A DNA stretch of 32,704 nucleotides from Stenotrophomonas sp. UBA2302 (GTDB lineage Bacteria; Pseudomonadota; Gammaproteobacteria; Xanthomonadales; Xanthomonadaceae): contig DDVW01000010.1 of NCBI GenBank assembly GCA_002345545.1, forward strand, positions 1 through 32,704. The letters run 5' to 3'. Shown in pieces: positions 23,632-31,511 of the stretch (its first letter is position 1; each line of letters begins with the position of its first letter). The translations under genes were made by a program, and so were the position numbers. Under the pieces are notes generated by a model. It saw nothing but the letters and a program-made list of their open reading frames with translations, was not told the DNA's origin and did not search any database.

Positions 23632-24795
23632 ATGAATGCTGATCCCAAAGACATGAAGGTGCGTGACGTCGCGCACCCTATGCTGCCCGCGCTGACCGTC
23701 GAGGACATCAGCCGCCAGCGCGCGGTGGTGACCCTGCGCCGCATCCTCTCCTCGAAAGTGCGAAGCCAGAACCATCGCCATTTCAATCAGACCGGTGCGG
23801 TGGAATTTGAACGCCAGCATGGCCGCCGGCCCGAGTCATTGGCCGATATCGAGCAATCGCTGTTCAATGTGCCGACCTACCGAATGTGGAGCGCAGCCAA
23901 CCGTGCCGTACAGGAGATGTTGTGGGTGTCGGTAGGTGAGCCCATATTTCGCGACCAGCAACGGATCAATGCTGAAGCCGCGCGCCTCTGTGAAGCAGCC
24001 GACAAGCGTGGCTCGCTGAGCATCAACCGCGCCTACGACCCGTCACCGGAAGTGGCCGACATCGACATCCACCTGCAGCCCGGGGGCTACGCGCTGGAAT
24101 TGACGCACGATGACGTGACCGCTGGCGCGCTCTACGAAACCGGCGGCAACGTGTTCTCGTTCAGCGTGGGTGGCCGTCGCGACGACAGCAAGGCCGCAGC
24201 CATCAATCGCCTGCTCAGTGAGATCGCTCCCGATTTCCAGCCCGGCCGCATCCTCGACATCGGCTGCTCCGCAGGCGCTGCCTCGGCCGCTTATGCTTGG
24301 CGCTATCCCGAGGCCGACGTGCATGCCATCGATATCGGTGCCGGCATGCTGCGCTATGCGCACGCACGCGCCGAGGCACTGGGTGTTGCGGTGCACTTCC
24401 ACCAGATGGATGCCTCGCGACTGGAGTTTCCGGATAACCATTTCGACCTTATCGTCTCCCACAACGTGCTGCACGAGATGGGCGATGAAACTCGCAAGCG
24501 CATGATTGTCGAATCGCTGCGCGTGTTGCGACCCGGTGGATTCCTGGTCTACCAGGACGTGAACGTACGCTCCATCACCGACCCGATCATCAAGGCCGAC
24601 ATCGTCTGGGAAAAGCACTTTAACGGCGAACGCTTCTGGCTGACTTACAGCGAAGCCGAGCTGACAAGCGAGATGCTGGCGGCGGGATTCCCCTTCACCC
24701 ACGTGAGCGAACACGAGATACCTGCAGTGGCCGGTGCGCTGCGCTGGTACGTAATCGTGGCACGCAAGCCGGATACCGCAGGAGCCGCCGCATGA
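23632..24795 (+). CDS. Class I SAM-dependent methyltransferase with novel N-terminal half (cluster B)
   Basis: A 387-residue paralogue of the cluster A methyltransferase. The SAM motif is ILDIGCSAGAA (Asp209 onward), the next strand VHAIDIGAGMLRYAHARAEA, then LEFPDNHFDLIVSHNVLHEM and LRVLRPGGFLVYQD. The N-terminal half is helical and ends in DIHLQPGGYALELTHDDV (from residue 145), nearly the same as the cluster A motif, with the same spacing to the SAM site. The acceptor is unknown. Its stop overlaps the next start in ATGA (24792-24795). The ribosome site before the ATG at 23632 is weak, so translation may depend on the transporter gene; an ATG at 23653 is possible. Confidence 0.92.
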   Translation: MNADPKDMKVRDVAHPMLPALTVEDISRQRAVVTLRRILSSKVRSQNHRHFNQTGAVEFERQHGRRPESLADIEQSLFNVPTYRMWSAANRAVQEMLWVSVGEPIFRDQQRINAEAARLCEAADKRGSLSINRAYDPSPEVADIDIHLQPGGYALELTHDDVTAGALYETGGNVFSFSVGGRRDDSKAAAINRLLSEIAPDFQPGRILDIGCSAGAASAAYAWRYPEADVHAIDIGAGMLRYAHARAEALGVAVHFHQMDASRLEFPDNHFDLIVSHNVLHEMGDETRKRMIVESLRVLRPGGFLVYQDVNVRSITDPIIKADIVWEKHFNGERFWLTYSEAELTSEMLAAGFPFTHVSEHEIPAVAGALRWYVIVARKPDTAGAAA

Positions 24796-25130
24796 GCACG
24801 TCCAGTGATGCCATCATCGCCCTGGTGCAGACCGCCCGCGGCCAGCGCCCGTACAGCATGCAGGATCAAGAAGTCGAGCAGTGCTTCAACGTGACCCTTG
24901 CGCTAGCGGTGGAGTTGATCGCCAGTAACGACCGCATCGATCGCCTGGAACGCCAGCTCGCCGAGCTCAGTGGCAAGAGCCTGCAGGACGTACGCAGCGG
25001 TGCCGGTGATTCCGAAGCAGATGACCAGCGCCAGGCCAGCAACGAAGCAACACTGACACGCCTGCTGCGGATCCTGATCGATCCACGCCCTGTGGTCGAT
25101 CAGCGCCCGCAAGCCCGCACTCAAGGCTGA
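24792..25130 (+). CDS. Small helical partner protein of methyltransferase (cluster B)
   Basis: A 112-residue protein without recognised family, paralogous to the 119-residue protein at 18859. It begins MSTSSDAIIALVQTARGQRP and continues YSMQDQEVEQCFNVTLALAV and SNDRIDRLERQLAELSGKS, a heptad-like helix, then a second helix with TLTRLLRIL. The tail is Gln/Arg-rich. Overall identity to the cluster A partner is low, but order, length, the ARGxRPY motif and the ATGA coupling are kept. Probably a subunit of the methyltransferase. Confidence 0.83.
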   Translation: MSTSSDAIIALVQTARGQRPYSMQDQEVEQCFNVTLALAVELIASNDRIDRLERQLAELSGKSLQDVRSGAGDSEADDQRQASNEATLTRLLRILIDPRPVVDQRPQARTQG

Positions 25131-25239
25131 GCCAATCAACGCAAAACAATCCGTCTGGCGGTTCCCCGCCGGGTTACGGGGCGCTGTGCCTGCATTCCGG
25201 CACCACGCCCATGACGCATCTACGTAGGAAGTGAAAAAC

Positions 25240-26658
25240 ATGCTGGAAAACTGGGATGTCATCGTGGTTGGAGGCGGATCATCGGGGTTGCCAACGGCAT
25301 TTTTCGCAGCCGCGCGTGGCGCACGGGTATTGCTGATCGACCATGCGCCGCAGCTAGGCGGCACGCTCTGGGTGGCTTCCGGGCAGATGAGTGCGGCAGG
25401 AACCCGCTTGCAGCAACGCAAGGGTATCGAGGACAGCGCCGATGCTCACTACGACGACGTGATGCGCATCAGTCGCGGCAGCGCTGATCCCCAGCTGGTG
25501 CGCCTGGCTGTGGACAACGCTGCGTCCACCTTCGATTGGCTCGAAGACCAAGGCTTCCGCGCCCTCCCCGATCATCCGGTGGAAGGGAACGCGCACGAGC
25601 CTTACCAGCAAAGCCGCTATTACTGGGGCGAACAAGGTGGGCACAGCGTCAAGGACGTGCTGGTTCCACTGGTCATGCAACAGGTGCAGGCCGGACGCAT
25701 TACGCTGAAACTGGAACACGAAGTCACCGAGCTGCTCATCACCGATGATGGCGCGGTGGCAGGTGTTGTCGCGCGCGACCAGAGTGGAGCAACTTCGCGC
25801 TTCCTTGCCCGCAGCACCGCACTCACCTGTGGCGGCTATGCCGCCAATCCGGAATTGTTCGAGCAATTGAACGGATACCCGCAGTACACGGCGCAACCCT
25901 ATCCGTATGCGCGCGGTGCCGGCATCCGCCTCGGCATGTCTGCGGGTGGCTACCTGCGCGGCCAGCAGAATGTCTACAACAACTTCGGCAGCTTGCTTGA
26001 TGGGGACCAGTTCCCCTGTCCACTCGCCGCCCGCGTCGTCACCTATCCGGAAATGCGCCAGCCGTGGGAGATCTACGTCAACGCGCGGGGCAATCGCTTC
26101 GTGCGCGAAGACATGCCCAGCATCGACGCGCGTGAAATGGCCCTGTCGATGCAACCAGCGCGCCGCTTCTGGATCATTTTCGACCAACACATCCTCGATA
26201 CCGCTCCTCCCATCCTGCTCAACTGGGATCGCGAACAGTTGCGTGAAGCGTTTACGCAAGGCCGCCCGTCATTCCTCAGTGCCGGCAATCTTGCCGAACT
26301 GGCTGCATTGGCTGGAATTGACGCCGCCGGCCTGGCCAGCAGCGTGGAAGGCTACAACTACGGCGTGCAGACCAGGAATGATTTCCTTGGCCGCCAGCAT
26401 CTTCCTTCGAGCATCGGCAACGGCCCGTTCTACGCACTGCGCATGCAGGGCTCGGCGACTTCATCCGCCGTCGGCCTTGCGGTCAACAACACGCTGCAGG
26501 TGATCCGCACCGACGGCTCAGCCATTCCTAACCTGTATGCCGCCGGCGAACTGCTCGGTGCCGGGCAGACGATGGGCAAGGCTGCCTGCGGCGGAATGAT
26601 GGTGACGCCAGCCCTCACCTTTGGCCGCCTGCTGGGCGAACGACTGCTGCCCCTGTAG
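25240..26658 (+). CDS. FAD-dependent oxidoreductase, fumarate reductase/KstD-like (cluster B)
   Basis: A 472-residue flavoprotein of the FAD_binding_2 group. WDVIVVGGGSSGLPTAFFAA is the Rossmann motif, followed by LIDHAPQLGGTLWVASGQMS; the C-terminus has IPNLYAAGELLGAGQTMGKA and MMVTPALTFGRLLGERL. It should oxidise or reduce a C-C bond of a catabolic intermediate; the substrate is unknown. It has no export signal. AGGAAG at 25226-25231 fits the ATG at 25240 better than the GTG at 25231. It lies about 110 bp after the small partner gene and belongs to the same superfamily as the flavoprotein at 2918, though the two are not close. Confidence 0.9.
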   Translation: MLENWDVIVVGGGSSGLPTAFFAAARGARVLLIDHAPQLGGTLWVASGQMSAAGTRLQQRKGIEDSADAHYDDVMRISRGSADPQLVRLAVDNAASTFDWLEDQGFRALPDHPVEGNAHEPYQQSRYYWGEQGGHSVKDVLVPLVMQQVQAGRITLKLEHEVTELLITDDGAVAGVVARDQSGATSRFLARSTALTCGGYAANPELFEQLNGYPQYTAQPYPYARGAGIRLGMSAGGYLRGQQNVYNNFGSLLDGDQFPCPLAARVVTYPEMRQPWEIYVNARGNRFVREDMPSIDAREMALSMQPARRFWIIFDQHILDTAPPILLNWDREQLREAFTQGRPSFLSAGNLAELAALAGIDAAGLASSVEGYNYGVQTRNDFLGRQHLPSSIGNGPFYALRMQGSATSSAVGLAVNNTLQVIRTDGSAIPNLYAAGELLGAGQTMGKAACGGMMVTPALTFGRLLGERLLPL

Positions 26659-26824
26659 GCCCACGTCGCACGCACATGGCGCCGGTTAATCACGCAACGC
26701 ATCCCCGACGCGTGCAGTGCACCACCCGCTGTTCTCCATCAGCACCACGGACATACCCACACGACGGCGGGTTCCACACAGCCGTCTTCGTCCCCTTGCC
26801 GTCCTTACCAACGAGAACGACATC

Positions 26825-29275
26825 ATGAAGAACGTAAAGCCGGACCTGTTGTTCACCGCCATTTGCCTGGCGCTTGTTTCAGTTGCCGGAAGCCTGCAGG
26901 CGCAGGAGGTCACAAACAGCAACTCCCCCTCTGTCACGCAGCTGGACGCCGTGGAAGTGAGCGCGCGTGGCGTCAAAGAATCCCTGCAGCGTGCGCCATT
27001 GCCGATCACGGTGATGTCGGAGAAGGTCATCGAAGAGAAGGGGCTGGTGGACATCCGCGACATCGCCAACCTCACCCCAGGTTTCTCGATATCCCCCACG
27101 TTCGGCCGCGCCAATGAAGTACCGGTGATCCGCGGCATGTCCAACATCCCGCAAGCGATGACCGCCGAGCCGGCCTACAACGCATCGCTGTTCATCGATG
27201 GCATCTACGTGGGCGGTGACATGTCCACCTTCGGCCTTGACAACGTGCAGCAGGTGGAAGTGCTGCGCGGCCCGCAGGCGGCAGCATTCGGTCGCAGCAC
27301 GTTCGCCGGCGCCATCAACTACATTACCCATCGCCCGGGCAGCGTTGCCGGCGGCAAGCTCACGCTCGGCACCGGCAATCACGGCCAGCAGAAGCTGGGC
27401 CTGTACCACTCCGGTGGCAGTGATGATGGCCGCTTCGGTTACGAAGTCTCCGCCAACCGCCGCGCCACCGACAGCCTGTATTACAACGCATCTTCCGGCC
27501 GCAAGGACCTCGGCGGCACCAAGACCACCAGCTACATGGCCGCGGTTGCATGGGCACCGACCGAGAACCTGGACCTGGTGTTCCGCGCCGCGCGGCAGAC
27601 AACCAATGACGACCATGTCGCTATCACCATGATCGGCGCGGACAAGAACAACTGCTACCTGCCGGTGCCCACCGCGTCAGCCACCGATCCTGCCAACTAC
27701 ATGGTGTCCCGCAGCAAGGGCTATTACTGCGGCGACCTGCCATTGCCGCAGAGCTGGCGCATCAACACGCCCGGCTTCGAGGCGGCGGGCAGGAAGGCGG
27801 GCATCGAATCCACGGCCATGCGCTACAGCCTCAAGGCCGACTACCACTTCGAAAATGGCTGGCTGCTCAGCTCGACCACCGGTTACAACGAACAGGAACG
27901 TTATTCCGGCTTCGACCAGAGCTATGCTGGCGTGCACAACTACGTGCTGGCGAGCGGCGCCTCCATTCCCGGTGCCACTGCCAGCTACGCCTTCGTACGT
28001 TCGCGCGACATCTCCCAGGGCCTGCGCCTGAGCACCGACCAGAGCAAGCCACTGGCGGCCCTGGCCGGCGTGTATTACTACCGCTATAAAGGCCTGCCCG
28101 GTTGGGGTGGCACCCTTGCCTCGGCCAACGCCACACCGAATGACCCCGGCAACCTTACCGTCAACAAGGCGGTGTATGGCCAGGTACGCTGGAATATCAA
28201 CGACCGCTGGACCACCTCGCTTGAGGCGCGCTACGCCAGAGACGAACTGACACTGGACGGCAGCAGCACGGTGACGCTCGCGGGCCAGGGCGGTGGCACG
28301 TTCACCAACGTCTACACAGCCAAGGCCACCTACACCAGCCTCACCCCGCGCTGGACGCTCAGCTACCAGCTCAACGACAACGTGAACGTATTCGGCCTGG
28401 TCTCCAAGGGCAACAAGCCCGGTGGTTTCAACACCTTCGTCTACTACGGCGGCCTGACCGACACTGCCCGCGCCGAGCTGATTGCCAACGGTTATAACGA
28501 GGTGCAGGAAGAAGAGGTCACCAACTACGAGCTCGGCTTCAAGAGCGACTGGCTGGACAACACCCTGCGCATCAACGCCAACCTCTACCAGATCGACTGG
28601 TCCAACCAGGGCCTGAGCCTGGCCGCCTCGGCTATGCAGTGGAACGGCGTCAACTACAACACCGCCTACACGGTGAACATAGGAGAGACCCGCATCCGTG
28701 GCTTCGAGCTTGAAACGCACTGGGCGTTCGCGCCGGGCTGGCTGGCCTCACTGGTCTATGCATACACCGATTCGGAGATCCAGAAGTTCCTCAATCAGGA
28801 CCAGGCCGACATCCTTTCCAACGCCACCAACCCCAACCCCGGCATGTCCGATCCGCTTGCCAGCCTGGCCGGCAAGAAATCTCCGCTGGTACCGACCAAC
28901 AAGGTGACACTGAGCGTGGGTCGCACCACACAGCTCAGCAACGGCTGGGAGTTGAGCGGCAACTGGGACACCACCTACCAGAGCGACCGCTACCTGCAGG
29001 TACACAACCTGGCAAAGCTGGGTGCATCGACACTGAGCAACTTCCGCCTCAGCCTGGCGCCCAACGATGCCTGGCGTTTCACCGGCTACGTTACCAATGT
29101 GTTTGGCGACGACTCACCACAAGGAGGCATCCGTTATCTCAGCTTCGAAGCGCCGTACATCAATGTGCCGATGGTTGCACCTGCTATCGGCAGGCAGTCG
29201 GTGCAACAGCGTGACTTCGGCATCACTGCCCCCATGCCGCGCATGTGGGGTATAGAGGTGAGCTATCGCTTCTGA
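26825..29275 (+). CDS. TonB-dependent outer-membrane receptor (cluster B)
   Basis: An 816-residue receptor clearly paralogous to the one in cluster A. It starts MKNVKPDLLFTAICLALVSV, with signal cleavage near SLQAQ, then LDAVEVSARGVKESLQRAPL as TonB-box region, plug motifs VIRGMSNIP, LFIDGIYVGGDMS and VEVLRGPQAAAFGRSTFAGA, and a barrel ending in Phe (IEVSYRF). NCYLP and GYYCGD preserve the two loop Cys of the cluster A receptor. The ATG at 26825 begins the signal peptide; the frame is open upstream to 26717 without meaning. It is the last gene of cluster B and is followed by a hairpin. Confidence 0.93.
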   Translation: MKNVKPDLLFTAICLALVSVAGSLQAQEVTNSNSPSVTQLDAVEVSARGVKESLQRAPLPITVMSEKVIEEKGLVDIRDIANLTPGFSISPTFGRANEVPVIRGMSNIPQAMTAEPAYNASLFIDGIYVGGDMSTFGLDNVQQVEVLRGPQAAAFGRSTFAGAINYITHRPGSVAGGKLTLGTGNHGQQKLGLYHSGGSDDGRFGYEVSANRRATDSLYYNASSGRKDLGGTKTTSYMAAVAWAPTENLDLVFRAARQTTNDDHVAITMIGADKNNCYLPVPTASATDPANYMVSRSKGYYCGDLPLPQSWRINTPGFEAAGRKAGIESTAMRYSLKADYHFENGWLLSSTTGYNEQERYSGFDQSYAGVHNYVLASGASIPGATASYAFVRSRDISQGLRLSTDQSKPLAALAGVYYYRYKGLPGWGGTLASANATPNDPGNLTVNKAVYGQVRWNINDRWTTSLEARYARDELTLDGSSTVTLAGQGGGTFTNVYTAKATYTSLTPRWTLSYQLNDNVNVFGLVSKGNKPGGFNTFVYYGGLTDTARAELIANGYNEVQEEEVTNYELGFKSDWLDNTLRINANLYQIDWSNQGLSLAASAMQWNGVNYNTAYTVNIGETRIRGFELETHWAFAPGWLASLVYAYTDSEIQKFLNQDQADILSNATNPNPGMSDPLASLAGKKSPLVPTNKVTLSVGRTTQLSNGWELSGNWDTTYQSDRYLQVHNLAKLGASTLSNFRLSLAPNDAWRFTGYVTNVFGDDSPQGGIRYLSFEAPYINVPMVAPAIGRQSVQQRDFGITAPMPRMWGIEVSYRF

Positions 29276-29323
29276 CGGAATCGTGCATTATCGAAATTGA
29301 GTATGCATAGAGCGCGCATCAAC

Positions 29324-29349
29324 GAACGGCGTCCAAAGGGACGCCGTTC
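29324..29349 (+). terminator. Terminator hairpin after cluster B
   Basis: A perfect 11-bp stem (GAACGGCGTCC and its complement) around AAAG, 48 bp after the TonB receptor stop. No clear T-run follows. Confidence 0.7.
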
Positions 29350-29983
29350 CCATTCAACCATCACGGATTGGCATACCTCGTCTGCCCCCATTTGCAGACA
29401 CCCGAGCCAGAGCATCGGCTACGCGATGTTGGTCGCAACAACCAAAAGAGGTTACGCGTGTAAACCACAATCAACGGTCCGAATGGATCACACAGTTATA
29501 GGCCCAGTGTTAACTACGAAATCTCGCCCCTAAAGGTAGTCGAGCTGGTTTTGTAACAGTGCTAGCAGGCCGCCGAAGCATCGAGCAGAAGACACAGGTG
29601 CTGCTACGTATGACCGAATGCACTCGGCCCATCCACGTGCGGTGGCACCGGCACGACAGTGGTGGTCGGCGAATGGCGTGGCCTGATCGCAGTGCTGATC
29701 TTATTTCATCTCGTTCTGGCTCAAGTTGCGCTAACGAGAAGCTTTCCTGACAGCCCACTTCGCTGACACGCGGGAAGACTACGTGGCGCACGGCAAACGA
29801 CTCTACCCTGGCTGCTCTGACAGCCGTGCCCAATCTGGTTGCGGCATCAATCCAAGCGATCAGCCTCGTCTTCACCCCCATGACCCATAACTATTAACCG
29901 AGCCCGGCGCCCATGCTCTCGCGTTACCGCCGCCTTTTCGCACCCCCATATGCTCCTTGCCGCCGCCCTTACCAGTGCCGTTG
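29350..29983. other. Gene-poor stretch between cluster B and the insertion sequence
   Basis: About 630 bp in which I can support no gene. Codon periodicity is lost and base composition is more mixed than on either side. Open frames of 123 (minus, 29510-29881) and 63 codons (plus) exist but match nothing I recognise and have no ribosome site. It may be decayed accessory DNA. Confidence 0.5.
29980..29983. repeat. Target-site duplication GTTG, left copy
   Basis: GTTG directly abuts the left end of the insertion sequence and recurs at 31182-31185 at the right end. Confidence 0.8.
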
Positions 29984-29997
29984 CGTAAGCTTCCCCG

Positions 29998-31109
29998 TCA
30001 AGCAGACATTTCAAAAGTAGAACCTTCGGCGGCTTGACGGTACTCGACCGGCGTCATGTCGCCGAGCGAGTCATGGGGACGCTCCTCGTTGTACTCGAGC
30101 ATCCACCAGTACGCCGCCTCGCGTACGTCGTCGAGGCGGGTGAACAGGTGCTGGTCCAGGACCTCCTCGCGGAAGGTCCGGTTGAAGCGTTCGATGTAGG
30201 CGTTCTGGTTGGGCTTGCCTGGCTGGATGTACCGGATGGCCATGCCATTGAGCTTGGCCCACTGCACGAAAGCCTCGCCCAAGAACTCCGGGCCATTGTC
30301 GGTACGTAGGACCTGCGGCAGGCCGTGGTCGCGCTTGAGCTGCTCGAAGATGCGGATCAGGCGCGCGGACGAGATCGAGGTGTCGACCTCGATGTGCAGC
30401 GCCTCGCGGTTGAAGTCGTCGACTACGTTGAAGGTCCGGAAGCGACGGCCACAGGCCAGCGCATCGGCCATGAAGTCGGCCGACCAGACGGTGTCTGGCA
30501 GGCGCGGGACGTACAGCGGCACGCGTTCGCGCTTGGGCAGCCGCTGCTTGGCCTTGCGACGCAGGTTGAGCTTCATGGCCTTGTACACCCGGTAGATTCG
30601 CTTGTGGTTCCAGTCCGGCCGAGCACGGCGCAGGACCTTGCAGCACTTCCAGAAGTCGCGCGTCGGACGACTCTCGACTTGCCCGGCCAGTGCCGCGATG
30701 ATCTCGGCGTCGCGCACGGTCCAATGCAGCGGCGGTTGATACCAGGCCGCACGCGACAACTCGACGCAATCACAGGACCGGCTCAGGGGCCGCGCGTGCA
30801 CCTCGACCAGGTACCGCACGGCCTCGCGCTTCTGCTCCGGCCCTACAGTTTTTTTGCGATCAGGTCCTTCATCGCCGCGTTGTCGAGCGCCAGCTCGGCG
30901 TACATCCGCTTGAGCCTGGCGTTCTCGGCTTCCAGGTCCTTGACCCGGCGCAGCTCCGAGGCCTCCAGGCCCCCGTACTTCGACTTCCACTTGTAGTACG
31001 TCGGCACGCTGATGCTGGCCTGCCGGCAGATGTCCTTGACCGGCACGCCGGCGTCGGCCTGCTTGAGGATCGAGACGATCTGGGTCTCGGTGAAACGGGA
31101 CTTCTTCAT
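29998..31109 (-). CDS. IS3-family transposase OrfAB (by -1 frameshift)
   Basis: The full transposase is made from orfA and the downstream frame by programmed -1 slippage on a run of seven A (minus strand, 30855-30849) just before the orfA stop. The orfB part has an HTH_21-like segment (YRVYKAMKLNLRRKAKQRLP) and the DDE catalytic core: first Asp in VWSADFMADAL, second in LRTDNGPEFLG, Glu in NAYIERFNRTFREEVLD, with the spacing D-D-35-E type. The C-terminal YNEERPHDSLGDMTPVEYRQ is typical of IS3 members. The frame ends at 29998, inside the left inverted repeat. No disabling change is seen. Confidence 0.9.
30843..31109 (-). CDS. IS3-family transposase OrfA
   Basis: An 88-residue helix-turn-helix protein, MKKSRFTETQIVSILKQADA, GVPVKDICRQASISVPTYYK and WKSKYGGLEASELRRVKDLE, then a leucine-zipper-like helix AENARLKRMYAELALDNAAM. 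It binds the element's ends and, unfused, usually acts as an inhibitor of transposition. The ATG at 31109 follows AGGAGG-like GGAGGTTCC; an upstream frame to 31133 is rejected. The stop TAG at 30843 follows the slippery A7. Confidence 0.9.
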   Translation of the reverse strand: MKKSRFTETQIVSILKQADAGVPVKDICRQASISVPTYYKWKSKYGGLEASELRRVKDLEAENARLKRMYAELALDNAAMKDLIAKKL

Positions 31110-31181
31110 GGAACCTCCTGGCTGGGGAAACATGCCAGAAAGTTCTACTTATGGGGTGTCTGCGGATCGGGGAAGCTTACG

Positions 31182-31185
31182 GTTG
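31182..31185. repeat. Target-site duplication GTTG, right copy
   Basis: GTTG directly follows the right inverted repeat and matches the left copy at 29980. Confidence 0.8.
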
Positions 31186-31511
31186 GGGGCTGGCCACACC
31201 GGCTTCTGGAGGAAGGAGTCCCTGACTCCAGCATATTAGGCCGGTAAGCTCTCTGCTTATGCGGCCGCCCGGCAGTTATGCTGCAAAGTCTGCATCATCA
31301 GCAAGCGAATACTCACACCATTGATGGGAATGATCGTCAGACCAGGCAGGTGGAAAGCAGACCCTGCCATGGAATGCAATCCAGACCGCGCATCAGCCCT
31401 ACTTTGCTGCACAGCCGCATGAGTACGGCCACTTCCGCCCCAACCTTCGGGACAGACACGGCACCGGGCGGACACGGTATGGTGTCGCCTCTTCAACCTA
31501 GAACCACACCG
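31186..31511. other. Gene-free stretch before the permease
   Basis: About 325 bp without a supported gene. A GGAGT/ACTCC hairpin lies near 31218-31232. The permease promoter must be here, but no clear -35/-10 pair stands out. Confidence 0.45.

Larger units (their letters stand above)
29984..31181 (-). mobile_element. IS3-family (IS407-group type) insertion sequence, complete, 1198 bp
   Basis: Imperfect 44-bp inverted repeats (29984-30027 and 31138-31181) share their outer 14 bp, CGTAAGCTTCCCCG, then GCAGACA and AAGTAGAAC blocks. GTTG duplications flank both ends. The element contains orfA and orfB in the usual -1 overlap. All parts look intact, so it may be active or recently inserted. Subgroup assignment rests on transposase motifs and size. 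Confidence 0.88.

Noticed and set aside
25131..25239. Two short hairpins (CCCCG/CGGGG and GTGCC/GGCAC) between the small partner and flavoprotein genes
   Set aside because: Stems are only 5 bp with 8-base loops, too weak to claim a terminator; the genes on both sides run the same way.
29510..29881. 123-codon minus-strand frame left of the insertion sequence
   Set aside because: No recognisable motif, no ribosome site, and odd composition; not enough to call a gene or a named pseudogene.
29940..31240. A short reading frame apparently rejoined if the insertion sequence is removed
   Set aside because: The rejoined frame gives only about 30-40 residues of unrecognised sequence with no ribosome site; a disrupted gene is not supported.
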